Shown in pieces: positions 50,031-58,565 of a DNA stretch of 64,000 bases. Position numbers and translations under genes: made by a program. Every line of letters starts with the position of its first letter. Position 1 is the stretch's first letter. Under the pieces are notes generated by a model. It had not been told where the DNA came from. It ran no database searches and saw only the letters and a program-made list of their open reading frames with translations. Source of the stretch: Marinibaculum sp040216765 (GTDB lineage Bacteria > Pseudomonadota > Alphaproteobacteria > Ferrovibrionales > Ferrovibrionaceae); the NCBI GenBank assembly GCA_040216765.1, contig JAVJON010000041.1, positions 89,543-153,542 on the forward strand. Direction: 5' to 3'.

Positions 50031-50792
50031 TCAGCCGCGGCCGATGAAGGGCATTTTCGTCGCCATTATCGTGACGAACTGCACGTTGGTGTCCAGCGGC
50101 AGGTTGGCCATCGACAGGATGGTCTCGCCCACATGGCGCACATCGAAGACCGGCTCGATGGCCACCGACCCGTCCGCCTGGGGCACGCCCTGGGTCATGC
50201 GGTCGGTCATCGGCGTGCCGGCATTGCCGATATCGATCTGCCCGCAGGCGATGTCATGGGGGCGGCCGTCGAGGGACAGCGCCCGGGTCAGGCCGGTGAT
50301 GGCATGTTTCGTTGCGGTGTAGGGCGAGGACCAGGGGCGTGGCACATGCGCGGAGATCGAGCCATTGTTGACGATGCGGCCGCCCTTCGGCTGCTGGCGC
50401 TTCATCGCCCCGAAGGCGGCGCGGGCACAATAGAAGGCGCCGTTCAGGTTGACCTCCACCACGGCCTGCCACTCCGCCACCGGCAGCTCGTCGATCTCCA
50501 CCGGCCGGGCGCCGGCGCCGGCATTGTTGAACAGGAAATCCAGGCGGCCGCAGCGCTCGGTCACCGCGCGGAACAGCGCCTCCACCGCATCGGGGTCGGT
50601 CACGTCGGTCGGCAGGCAGATCATCTGCGGTCCGCCGGCCGCGGCGAGGGCGGCCGTCTCCGCGAGCGCCTCGGGCCGCCGCCCCGCCAAGGCCACGGTC
50701 CAGCCGGCGCCCTGCAGCGCCACGGCCGCGGCCCGGCCGATGCCGCTGCCCGCCCCGGTGATCAGCGCGATCCGGTCTCTTGCCTCTGCCAT
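50031..50792 (-). CDS. Short-chain dehydrogenase/reductase (SDR)
   Basis: A 253-residue classical SDR oxidoreductase. Cofactor motif TGAGSGIGRAAAV, structural NNAGAGA, active Ser in NNGSISAH and the YTATKHA catalytic Tyr/Lys. The Arg after LAGRR suggests NADP preference. The C-terminal part ends NVQFVTIMATKMPFIGRG, common in a clade of alphaproteobacterial SDRs. ATG 50792 is preceded by GGGAGGAA. Substrate unknown; no pathway genes are adjacent. Confidence 0.9.
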   Translation of the reverse strand: MAEARDRIALITGAGSGIGRAAAVALQGAGWTVALAGRRPEALAETAALAAAGGPQMICLPTDVTDPDAVEALFRAVTERCGRLDFLFNNAGAGARPVEIDELPVAEWQAVVEVNLNGAFYCARAAFGAMKRQQPKGGRIVNNGSISAHVPRPWSSPYTATKHAITGLTRALSLDGRPHDIACGQIDIGNAGTPMTDRMTQGVPQADGSVAIEPVFDVRHVGETILSMANLPLDTNVQFVTIMATKMPFIGRG

Positions 50793-50858
50793 CGTCGTTC
50801 CTCCCTGATGGGGTGATCCCCGGATTGGGTCCTGCAATGTCGCGATGCGCCGGACGGG

Positions 50859-51428
50859 TCAGCCGCCCAGCAGAAGGTCCTGCCCGCCGGCGAAGACGAT
50901 CCGGAACACCAGCTGGTCCAGCAGCGCCAGGGCAAGGCAGAGGCTGATCCCGGCACCGGTCGCGGCCCTGGCGATGATGCTGACATAGAGCACGATCAGC
51001 AGCTGCAGCAGCCAGTAGATCAGCGCCGCGAGCCCCGTGGTGAGCCCGCCCAGGACGAGCAGCAGGAAGATCGGCACCACCACCAGGGTGAGCAGCAGCT
51101 GTGCCCAGTTATAGGCGATCATGAAGCCGGCGAAACTCTGGCCCCGCCCGGCCTGGTGCAGCAGCAGCGCGGTGGCCGTGGCATAGATCAGCCAGGCGGC
51201 GAGGATCAGCACGACCTCGACGGCGGCCAGCGCCAGGCCGTCCTGTTCGCCGGGCTCGGCGATCGCCAGGACCAGCAGGACCTGGATCGGGATCACGAAG
51301 ATCCAGACCCCGAAGGAGCGGTAGAACCCGTCCGCGGTGACGTCGAACCGCTGCATCGCCTGCAGCTCGCCATGGGCCAGCCGCCAGGCGCCGTAGAGCC
51401 CCTGGCGCACTTCCATCCAGCCCGGCAT
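50859..51428 (-). CDS. Multi-pass membrane protein of unknown function
   Basis: A 189-residue protein with about five hydrophobic segments (SFGVWIFVIPIQVLLVLAI, ALAAVEVVLILAAWLIYATATALLL, FAGFMIAYNWAQLLLTLVVVPIFLLLVLGG, LAALIYWLLQLLIVLYVSIIARAAT, ISLCLALALLDQLVF). A soluble start MPGWMEVRQGLYGAWRLAHGELQAMQRFDV precedes them. The pattern recalls Yip1-like small membrane proteins, but I do not assign it. It begins 18 bases after the dapE stop, so it is probably co-transcribed with dapD-dapE. Confidence 0.7.
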   Translation of the reverse strand: MPGWMEVRQGLYGAWRLAHGELQAMQRFDVTADGFYRSFGVWIFVIPIQVLLVLAIAEPGEQDGLALAAVEVVLILAAWLIYATATALLLHQAGRGQSFAGFMIAYNWAQLLLTLVVVPIFLLLVLGGLTTGLAALIYWLLQLLIVLYVSIIARAATGAGISLCLALALLDQLVFRIVFAGGQDLLLGG

Positions 51429-51445
51429 GGCGCGCGCCCGGCCGG

Positions 51446-52639
51446 TCAGGTCGCGCCGGGCGGCATGGCGTCCGGCCCGCCATCGCCGGCGAAGAAGCGC
51501 TGCAGGATGCCGGCATAGATCTCCGTCAGATCCCCCAGCGCGGCCACCGGCACCTGCTCGTCGACCTTGTGCATGGTCTGGCCGACCAGGCCGAACTCCG
51601 CCACCGGGCAATAGCGGCTGATGAACCTGGCATCCGACGTGCCGCCGGTGGTGGACAGTTCGGGCTGGCGGCCGGTGGCCGCCGCGACCGCATCGGCGAT
51701 CATCCGGGTGAAACCGCCCGGCGCGGTCAGGAACGGCTCGGCGCCGCAGGTGACGGCAAGGTCATAGGCGCCGCCGGTGGCATCCAGCCGGGCGCGCAGC
51801 CAGGCTTCCAGGCTTGCCGGCGTCCATTCAGTGTTGAAACGGATGTTGAAGCGCGCCGTGCCGGACGCCGGGATCACGTTGGTCGCCGGGTTGCCGGTGT
51901 CGATGCTCGTGATCTCCAGGTTCGACTTCTGGAAATGCGCGGTGCCTGCATCCAGCTCCGGATCCCCGATCGCCAGCGCCATGCGGCAGAGCCGCGGCAG
52001 CGGGTTGTCCGCCAGATGGGGATAGCCGACATGGCCCTGCACGCCTGTGACCGTCAGCACGCCGTTCATCGAGCCCCGGCGGCCGATCTTGACCATGTCC
52101 CCCAGCACCGCCGGGTTGGTCGGCTCGCCCACCAGGCAGGCATCGGGCACCAGCCCGTCCTCCGCCAGGGCCTGCAGCATCCGCACGGTGCCGTTGATCG
52201 CCGGGCCTTCCTCGTCGCCGGTGATCAGCAGGCTGATCCGGCCCTGTCGCGGCCCGCCGCGCCGCTCCAGATGCCGGGCAACCGCCGTCACGAAGCAGGC
52301 GATGGCGCTTTTCATGTCGACCGCGCCGCGACCGTGCAGGATGCCGTCCTCGACCACGGCGCCGAAGGGGTCGCGGCGCCAGGCCGCGCGATCCCCCACC
52401 GGCACGACATCGGTGTGGCCGGCAAAGCAGAAATGCGGGCCGGCATCGCCCAGGATCGCGAACAGGTTGTCGACGTCCGGCGTGCCCTCGGCGCTGAAGC
52501 GCATGCGGCGGCAGGCGAAGCCGAGCCCGGCCAGCGCCTGCTGCAGGACGTCCAGCGCCCCGGCATCGTCCGGCGTGACGCTGGGGCAGCGGATCAGCGC
52601 CTGCGCCAGCGGCAGGGGGTCGTCCAGGACGGCAGGCAT
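51446..52639 (-). CDS. dapE: Succinyl-diaminopimelate desuccinylase
   Basis: A 397-residue zinc hydrolase in lysine/peptidoglycan synthesis. Metal ligands: H in FAGHTDVVP, D in GAVDMKS, the TGDEEGPA catalytic Glu pair and H in GQTMHKVDE. The dimerisation domain includes KIGRRGSMNGVLTVTGVQGHVGYPHLADNP. ATG 52639 was chosen; a GTG nine bases upstream is also possible. It starts 20 bases after the dapD stop. Confidence 0.95.
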   Translation of the reverse strand: MPAVLDDPLPLAQALIRCPSVTPDDAGALDVLQQALAGLGFACRRMRFSAEGTPDVDNLFAILGDAGPHFCFAGHTDVVPVGDRAAWRRDPFGAVVEDGILHGRGAVDMKSAIACFVTAVARHLERRGGPRQGRISLLITGDEEGPAINGTVRMLQALAEDGLVPDACLVGEPTNPAVLGDMVKIGRRGSMNGVLTVTGVQGHVGYPHLADNPLPRLCRMALAIGDPELDAGTAHFQKSNLEITSIDTGNPATNVIPASGTARFNIRFNTEWTPASLEAWLRARLDATGGAYDLAVTCGAEPFLTAPGGFTRMIADAVAAATGRQPELSTTGGTSDARFISRYCPVAEFGLVGQTMHKVDEQVPVAALGDLTEIYAGILQRFFAGDGGPDAMPPGAT

Positions 52640-52659
52640 CGCGCTCACCGCCGGTTCCG

Positions 52660-53517
52660 TCAGGTCCGCAGCAGTTCGTTGATCGAGGTCTTCGCCCGTG
52701 TCCGGGCGTCGACCCGCTTCACGATCACGGCGCAGTACAGGCTCGGGCCCTCGTTGCCGCCGGGCAGCGGCTTGCCGGGCATGGTGCCGGGCACGACCAC
52801 GGAATAGGCCGGCACGCGGCCGACGAAGATCTCGCCGCTGTCGCGGTCGACGATCTTGGTCGAGGCACCGATGAACACGCCCATGGACAGCACCGAGCCC
52901 TCTTCCACGATCACCCCCTCGGCGACTTCGGAGCGGGCGCCGACAAAGCAGTTGTCCTCGATGATCACCGGCTCGGCCTGCAGCGGCTCCAGCACGCCGC
53001 CGATCCCGGCGCCGCCGGAGATATGGCAGTTCTCGCCGATCTGGGCGCAGGAGCCGACGGTGGCCCAGGTGTCGATCATGCTGTTGGCGCCGACATGTGC
53101 CCCCAGGTTCACGAAGCAGGGCATCAGCACCACGCCGGGGGCGATATGGGCCGACCGGCGCACGACGCAGTTCGGCACCGCGCGGAACCCGGCCTCGCGG
53201 AAGCGGGCCTCGTCCCAGCCGGCAAATTTCGACGGGACCTTGTCGAACCAGGGCGTGCCGGCCCCGGCCAGGGCGCCGGGCCCGCCGGGAATCGGCGCCA
53301 TGTCGTTCAGGCGGAAGGACAGCAGCACCGCCTTCTTGAGCCATTGATGGACGACCCACTGGCCGTCGCGCTTCTCCGCGACACGCGCCTCGCCGGAATC
53401 CAGCGCCTGAAGGGCCGCGTCGACGGCCTCGCGGACCGTGCCGGTGGTGCCGGTGCCGATCCCGGCACGCTCTTCCCACGCGGCGTCGATGGTCGTACGC
53501 AGGCCATCCCAGTCCAT
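52660..53517 (-). CDS. dapD: Tetrahydrodipicolinate N-succinyltransferase
   Basis: A 285-residue left-handed beta-helix acyltransferase. Hexapeptide-like repeats run through RRSAHIAPGVVLMPCFVNLGAHVGANSMIDTWATVGSCAQIGENCHISGGAGIGGVLEP. The acceptor-site segment PGTMPGKPLPGGNEGPSLYCAVIVKRVDARTRAKTSINELLR closes the protein. GAGGAGA precedes ATG 53517. Together with dapE it runs the succinylase branch of diaminopimelate synthesis. Confidence 0.96.
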   Translation of the reverse strand: MDWDGLRTTIDAAWEERAGIGTGTTGTVREAVDAALQALDSGEARVAEKRDGQWVVHQWLKKAVLLSFRLNDMAPIPGGPGALAGAGTPWFDKVPSKFAGWDEARFREAGFRAVPNCVVRRSAHIAPGVVLMPCFVNLGAHVGANSMIDTWATVGSCAQIGENCHISGGAGIGGVLEPLQAEPVIIEDNCFVGARSEVAEGVIVEEGSVLSMGVFIGASTKIVDRDSGEIFVGRVPAYSVVVPGTMPGKPLPGGNEGPSLYCAVIVKRVDARTRAKTSINELLRT

Positions 53518-53644
53518 GGCTCGATTCTCCTCATTGCCCCGATCGATGGAAGTGCCGCCCCCAAGCGACGTGCGGCTGGCGGCCGGCGGGACGATAGCGG
53601 CGCGCCGGCTGCTGTCAAACCGCCCGGGCCGGGCGGGCGGAAGC

Positions 53645-54343
53645 TCAGCGCGCCGCCTCCGGCAGCAGGTCGCCGACCCGGTGCAGCCAGTCGGGCAGGT
53701 CGTGCACCAGATGGTCGACATAATCCGGGGTTTCCGCCGGCGGCGCGTCCGGCGGGCGCACCCAGACGGTGATCATGCCCATGGCCGCGGCCGGCTCCAG
53801 GTTGCGGACGATATCCTCCACCATCACCGCCCGGTCCGGGGCGATGCCGTGGCGCTCCACAACGGTGCGATAGGGCTGCGCATCGGGCTTCGGCAGGAAG
53901 TCGGAGGCGACGATGTCGAAGATCGCTTCGAAATGGCGGTCGATGCCCATATGGGCGGTGATCCGTTCCGCATGGCGCACCGAGCCGTTGGTGAAGATGA
54001 TCTTGCGCCCGGGCAGCCGCTCCAGCGCGGCATCCAGGACATGGGATTCCGGCAGGGCGGACAGGTCGATGTCGTGCACGAAATCCAGGAAGGCCTGCGG
54101 ATCCATGCCGTGATGCGTCATCAGCCCGCGCATCGTGGTGCCATGGGCCCGGAAATACTGCTTCTGCAGCGCGCGGGCCTGTTCCGCGTCGATCCCGAGG
54201 AAACTCTGGATGAAGCTGCCCATGCGGCGGTCGATCTGCGCGAACAGGTTGCACTGCGCCGGGTAGAGCGTGTTGTCGAGATCGAAGATCCAGACCGCCG
54301 CCTCGGCCGCCCGCCGCAACCCCGCCTCGTCAGTTTCCGTCAT
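53645..54343 (-). CDS. HAD-family pyrimidine 5'-nucleotidase
   Basis: A 232-residue phosphatase. The HAD nucleophile motif is IFDLDNTLYPAQ, the second motif FTNGSVRHAERIT, and the late acidic motif VMVEDIVRNLEPAAAMGM. NTLYP and the helical cap with LQKQYFRAHGTTMRGLM match the SDT1/PPHN pyrimidine 5'-nucleotidase group. It lies upstream of dapD on the same strand with a 127-base gap, a neighbourhood seen in other alphaproteobacteria. Confidence 0.88.
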   Translation of the reverse strand: MTETDEAGLRRAAEAAVWIFDLDNTLYPAQCNLFAQIDRRMGSFIQSFLGIDAEQARALQKQYFRAHGTTMRGLMTHHGMDPQAFLDFVHDIDLSALPESHVLDAALERLPGRKIIFTNGSVRHAERITAHMGIDRHFEAIFDIVASDFLPKPDAQPYRTVVERHGIAPDRAVMVEDIVRNLEPAAAMGMITVWVRPPDAPPAETPDYVDHLVHDLPDWLHRVGDLLPEAAR

Positions 54344-54519
54344 GCACCCGGCCCGCCCTTCATTCCTGACATCCCGCCGGGACTCATACATCCTTAACCG
54401 GCATGGGACCAAGCTGGCCGGAAGATTCCACCAATGCGGTGCGGCCGCACCCGGTCGCGCGGTTCCGGCGGTGCCGCCAGTCGAGGTCCTGGCCTCGCGG
54501 CAGGCAGGAGAAGGCAGGC

Positions 54520-55827
54520 ATGGTATTCGGCAGATCGGGCTTCTTTCGCCAGGGCGCCGCGGCGCGCGGGGCAGCCGGTGCGCGCGAACCCGCGGCGAAG
54601 GCGCCGGAGGCGAATGTCAGCGACATCGTGCAGGGCTATCCCGGCCCGGCCCTGGCGATCGACCGGGCCGGCGATGTGGTCTGCGCCAATGCCGGTGCCC
54701 ATGACCTGGCGAAGGCGCTGCAGGACGGTCGCCTGTCCGACCTCAAGGCACGGGTCGCGCGGGTCGCCGACCTGCAGGAGGCCGCGCAGGAGCAGGTCGA
54801 GCTCGGCAGCCGGCAGGTCCGTGCCCTGTTGCAGCTGACCATCATGCCGCTGGCGCTGACCGACCGCGGGAGTTGCGTGCTCCTGCTGGGGCGGGATGCG
54901 ACGATGGAGCGGAACCTGACCACGGCGCTGGTCGCGTCGCGCCAGATGTTCAAGGACCTGGTGGAATGCTCCACCGATTTCGCCTGGGAGACCGACGCCG
55001 AGGGCCGCTTCGTCTTCGTCTCGCCGCTGGGCGCGCTGGGCTATGCGGCGGAGCAGCTGGAGCAAACCGACAGCGCCGCCCTGTGCAGCAGCGATGGCGC
55101 GGCCGCGCTGTTTGCGGTCCGGGAGCCCGTGGAACGGCATGAAGTGGTGCTTGTCGCACGGGATGGCAGCCACCGGATCTGCCAGGTCTCCGCGCGGCCG
55201 GTGCGGGACCCGAAGGGGGAGTGGGGCGGCGCCCGCGGGGTGGTTCACGACGTGACGGAGGAGCATCGCCGGACGGCGCAGCTGAAGGCGGCGCATGAGC
55301 GGCTGGAAACGCTGTCGCGGACCGACGACCTCACCGGCCTGCTCAACCGGCGGGCGTTCATGGAGGAATTGTCGCGGCGCCTCAAGCATATGCGGCGCCA
55401 TCGCCGGCCGGGCGCCCTGCTGTTCGTCGACCTGAACAACTTTAAGGCGGTCAACGACGATCGCGGCCATGCGATGGGGGACGAGGCGCTGCGGGCGTTC
55501 AGCCGCGCGCTGGTGCAGGCCAGCCGGATCGGCGACCTGGTGGCGCGCCTGGGCGGCGACGAGTTCGCGATCTGGCTGGAGGAATCCGAACAGGAGGGCG
55601 CGGACAGCAAGGTGGCCATCCTGCGCCGGATCGGCCAGGAGCTGAACCGCAAGTTCGGTTCGGCCTGGGCCCCCCTGGGCGTTGCATTGGGGATTGCGTT
55701 GCACGGCCCGGAAGATGAAGAATCGGTCCAGGATCTACTGGCACGGGCGGATGCGGCTATGTATCGCGACAAGGCAGCCTTCCCGGCCCGGCTCCCGCAG
55801 TCGAAGAGCGGCGGAAGCGCTGCATGA
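54520..55827 (+). CDS. PAS-GGDEF diguanylate cyclase
   Basis: A 435-residue signalling protein making c-di-GMP. A soluble N-terminal PAS-like part (about 30-130, GYPGPALAIDRAGDVVCANAGA) and a second PAS at 145-255 (FKDLVECSTDFAWETDAEGRFVFVSPLGALGYAAEQL) precede the GGDEF domain. The active site GGDEF is intact at 345-349 and the product-inhibition I-site RxxD (R336-D339) sits five residues upstream. No membrane helix is present, so the signal is cytoplasmic. GGAGAAGG precedes ATG 54520. It overlaps the DUF2336 gene by four bases. Confidence 0.94.
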   Translation: MVFGRSGFFRQGAAARGAAGAREPAAKAPEANVSDIVQGYPGPALAIDRAGDVVCANAGAHDLAKALQDGRLSDLKARVARVADLQEAAQEQVELGSRQVRALLQLTIMPLALTDRGSCVLLLGRDATMERNLTTALVASRQMFKDLVECSTDFAWETDAEGRFVFVSPLGALGYAAEQLEQTDSAALCSSDGAAALFAVREPVERHEVVLVARDGSHRICQVSARPVRDPKGEWGGARGVVHDVTEEHRRTAQLKAAHERLETLSRTDDLTGLLNRRAFMEELSRRLKHMRRHRRPGALLFVDLNNFKAVNDDRGHAMGDEALRAFSRALVQASRIGDLVARLGGDEFAIWLEESEQEGADSKVAILRRIGQELNRKFGSAWAPLGVALGIALHGPEDEESVQDLLARADAAMYRDKAAFPARLPQSKSGGSAA

Positions 55828-57176
55828 TCGGCTGGCTGGCCCGGGTCCTGCGCAGGCTGCGGGGGCGGCCGGCGGACCCGGAACGGGTCGAACTGGAGAT
55901 CCTGCCGCCCGAGGGCGGCGGGCGGGGCGGTCGCGTCGACAGCGACCGGCCCGCCGTTGCGCGTGTCCTGCCCTATGACGAGGCGAAGGCGCTGGCGCGC
56001 AGCCCCGACGAAAGCGTCCGCCGCGAACTTGCCCGCAATCCCGCCACCCAGCCGGAACTGCTGGTCTACCTGGCGGCCGACGATTCGCCGCAGGTGCGGC
56101 GGGAAATCGCCGCCAATGCCGAAACGCCGATCCATGCGCAGATGCTGCTGGCCGGCGATTCCGACGACGATGTGCGCTGCGAACTGGCGCGCAAGGTGGG
56201 GCGGATCCTGCCGAGCCTGGGCGGGATACAGAGCGAGCGGGTCAGCAGCATGGCGCTGAACGTCCTGGAGAAGCTTGCCCAGGACAGCCTGCCGCGGGTC
56301 CGCGCGATGGTTGCCGACGAGATCAGGCAGGCCGCGAACGTGCCCGCGGACCTTGTCCGCGAACTCGCCTTCGACCTGGAGGCCATGGTCTCCTGCCCGA
56401 TCCTGGAATATTCGCCGCTGCTGTCCGACGCCGACCTGCTGGAGATCATCACGACCGGCGCGGTCAGCGACCGCCTGACGGCGATCTCGCGGCGCAGCAA
56501 CGTCCCGGCGCCGGTTGCGGATGCCGTGGTCGCCACCCTCGACGTGCCGGCCGTCGCCGCGCTGCTGGGCAATCCGTCGGCCCAGATCCGCGAGGAGACC
56601 CTGGACACCCTGATCGATTCCGCGCGCGCGATCGAGGACTGGCATCAGCCCCTGGTGATGCGGGCGGAGCTGTCGGTGCGGGCGATCCGCCGGGTCTCGG
56701 AGTTCGTCGCCGCCTCGCTGATCGCCACCCTGGCGGAGCGCCATGACCTGGACCCGGCCCTGCAGTCGGAACTGCGGGCAATGGTGCGGAAACGGATCTC
56801 CGAGGCCGCGCCCTCGGGCTCGGGGGCCGGCGAGGTGGCGCAGCGCAAGGCGAAGGAACTGTTCGAGAGCGGCGACCTGGACGACGAGATCATCACCGAG
56901 GCGCTGGACCATGGCGAGCGCGACTTCGTGATCACCGCCCTGGCGCTGAAGTCCGGCCTGCCGGAGGACACCGTGCGCCGGATCGTCGCCACCCGCACCG
57001 CAACGCCGATCACGGCCCTGGCCTGGAAGGCCGGCCTGACCATGCGCACCGCGATGACCCTGCAGCTGCGCCTGTCGCATGTGCCGCCGACCAAGGTGCT
57101 GAATGCCGCCATGGGGGTCGACTATCCCCTCCCGCCGGCCGAACTGACCCGCCAGCTGGACCTGTTCGCCGGCTGA
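55824..57176 (+). CDS. DUF2336 domain protein
   Basis: A 450-residue protein with HEAT-like helical repeats: LPYDEAKALARSPDESVRRELARNPATQPELLVYLAADDSPQVRREIAANAETP is typical of DUF2336 N-termini. Later segments (LEKLAQDSLPRVRAMVADEIRQAANVPADLVRELAFDLEAMV and DRLTAISRRSNVPAPVADAVV) continue the repeats. DUF2336 proteins are known mainly from Rhodospirillales and have no settled function. ATGA overlap with the diguanylate cyclase gene implies coupled synthesis and perhaps a c-di-GMP effector or partner role. Confidence 0.88.
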   Translation: MIGWLARVLRRLRGRPADPERVELEILPPEGGGRGGRVDSDRPAVARVLPYDEAKALARSPDESVRRELARNPATQPELLVYLAADDSPQVRREIAANAETPIHAQMLLAGDSDDDVRCELARKVGRILPSLGGIQSERVSSMALNVLEKLAQDSLPRVRAMVADEIRQAANVPADLVRELAFDLEAMVSCPILEYSPLLSDADLLEIITTGAVSDRLTAISRRSNVPAPVADAVVATLDVPAVAALLGNPSAQIREETLDTLIDSARAIEDWHQPLVMRAELSVRAIRRVSEFVAASLIATLAERHDLDPALQSELRAMVRKRISEAAPSGSGAGEVAQRKAKELFESGDLDDEIITEALDHGERDFVITALALKSGLPEDTVRRIVATRTATPITALAWKAGLTMRTAMTLQLRLSHVPPTKVLNAAMGVDYPLPPAELTRQLDLFAG

Positions 57177-57219
57177 GTCCCGCCGCCGCGGCCGTCCCGC
57201 CCGTCAGGGTTGGCAGTTC

Positions 57220-57248
57220 TTGCAAATGCCTTGCAATTGCGCTTACAT
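57220..57248 (+). promoter_or_regulatory. Promoter region of the PepSY-led operon with a shared 17-mer
   Basis: TTGCAA (57220-57225), 17-nt spacer, TTACAT (57243-57248) is a possible promoter. Within it, AATGCCTTGCAATTGCG (57225-57241) matches at 16 of 17 positions the reverse complement of 60503-60519 in front of the siderophore receptor gene. TGCAAATG (57221-57228) also occurs in the Fur-like site of the small RNA (3358-3365). Confidence 0.55.
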
Positions 57249-57291
57249 CGGCGCCGAAACGCATCTTCGTCGATCCTTCGCGCGAGCAAGC

Positions 57292-57957
57292 ATGAACATC
57301 ATGGTGGATCCCATCGGCCGGACCGGCCGGCAGCCGGGTCGGCCGCGTCGCCGTATGCGTGCCTTCTGGCTGAAGCAGCTGCACCAGTGGCACTGGATGA
57401 GCTCCGCTGTCTGCCTCGTCGCCATGCTGCTGTTCACGGTGACCGGGATCACGCTGAACCATGCCGGGGAGATCGAGCGCAAGCCCACCGTCAGCACGGT
57501 GGAGGACCGCCTGCCGCAGGGGCTGCTCGCCGGGCTGGGCGACCTGCCGCAGGGCGGCCGCCATCCACTGCCGGCGACCCTGCGGGACTGGCTGTCCGAC
57601 AGGCTCGGCCTGCGGCTGGGCGAAAGCCCGGCCGACTGGTCGCCCGGCACGGTCTACCTGGCCCTGCCGCGGCCGGGCGGCGATGCCTGGCTGGAGGTCG
57701 AGCTGGCCACCGGGGCGCTGCTGTACGAGAGCAGCGACCGCGGCTGGATCGCCTACCTGAACGACCTCCACAAGGGCCGCGACACCGGCGCGGCCTGGCG
57801 CTGGTTCATCGACATCTTCGCGGCAGCCTGCCTGGTGTTCTGCCTGACCGGCCTCGTGCTGCTGCACCTGCATGCCGGCAACAGGCCGGCGACCTGGCCG
57901 ATCGTCGGCCTGGGCCTGGCGATCCCGCTGGGCCTCGCGCTGCTCTTCATTCACTGA
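57292..57957 (+). CDS. PepSY-associated membrane-helix protein
   Basis: A 221-residue inner-membrane protein. A basic N-terminus precedes FWLKQLHQWHWMSSAVCLVAMLLFTVTGITLNHAGEIE, the first PepSY-TM helix. A periplasmic loop follows, then WRWFIDIFAAACLVFCLTGLVLLHLHAG and WPIVGLGLAIPLGLALLFI. His residues in LHQWHW, LNHAG and LHLHAG near membrane faces could bind haem, as proposed for PepSY membrane reductases, but only three helices are present. ATG 57292 is chosen, with MVD at 57301 as an alternative. It starts the operon with DUF2271, DUF4198 and ApbE. Confidence 0.85.
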   Translation: MNIMVDPIGRTGRQPGRPRRRMRAFWLKQLHQWHWMSSAVCLVAMLLFTVTGITLNHAGEIERKPTVSTVEDRLPQGLLAGLGDLPQGGRHPLPATLRDWLSDRLGLRLGESPADWSPGTVYLALPRPGGDAWLEVELATGALLYESSDRGWIAYLNDLHKGRDTGAAWRWFIDIFAAACLVFCLTGLVLLHLHAGNRPATWPIVGLGLAIPLGLALLFIH

Positions 57958-57970
57958 TCGGGAGATCCCC

Positions 57971-58501
57971 ATGCGCATGACCGGACCCATGGCCGGCGCC
58001 ACCGCGTTGCTGGCGACGACCCTGCTGCCGGGCGGCGGCGCGGCTGCGGCGGACCTGGCCGTCACCATCGAGATCCCCAGGCTCGACGTGGCCGAATATC
58101 ACAAGCCCTACCTTGCGGTATGGCTCGAATCGTCAAGCGCTTCGGCCGAATTTCCGCTGGCCGTCTGGTATGACCTCCACATGGAGAACGAGGAGGGCGA
58201 GAAATGGCTGAAAGACCTCCGGCAGTGGTGGCGGCATATCGGCCGGGGACTGGATATGCCGGTCGACGGGATCAGCGGGGCGACCCGGCCTCCGGGCAGC
58301 CACGACCTGCATTTCGATGACCGCCAGGCGCTGGAGGACCTGCCGCCCGGCGAATACATGCTGGTGGTCGAGGCGGCGCGGGAGGTCGGCGGCCGCGAGA
58401 TCCTGCGCCTGCCGCTGACCTGGCCGCCGGTCGCGCCTTCGGAAGCCCGGGTCGCGGGCAGCCACGAGATCGGCGCCGTGCGGATGGCCGCCAAGCCCTG
58501 A
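57971..58501 (+). CDS. DUF2271 protein with an ApbE-type flavinylation motif
   Basis: A 176-residue periplasmic protein. A signal peptide (MAGATALLATTLLPGGGAAAA) is followed by LAVTIEIPRLDVAEYHKPYLAVWLES, the DUF2271 core. The motif D99-GISGAT-105 matches the Dxx(S/T)GA(T/S) site where ApbE attaches FMN to the last Thr in NqrC/RnfG-type proteins, so T105 (58283-58285) may carry covalent FMN. LPPGEYMLVVEAAREVGG closes the family pattern. GGGAG precedes ATG 57971. It lies between the PepSY and DUF4198 genes, with apbE two genes on. Confidence 0.85.
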   Translation: MRMTGPMAGATALLATTLLPGGGAAAADLAVTIEIPRLDVAEYHKPYLAVWLESSSASAEFPLAVWYDLHMENEEGEKWLKDLRQWWRHIGRGLDMPVDGISGATRPPGSHDLHFDDRQALEDLPPGEYMLVVEAAREVGGREILRLPLTWPPVAPSEARVAGSHEIGAVRMAAKP

Positions 58502-58565
58502 TCCGGCCTGCCGGGCCGTCCCGGCCAGCGGGAGGCCCGCTGCCCTGACCACGAAGGAGAATGCG

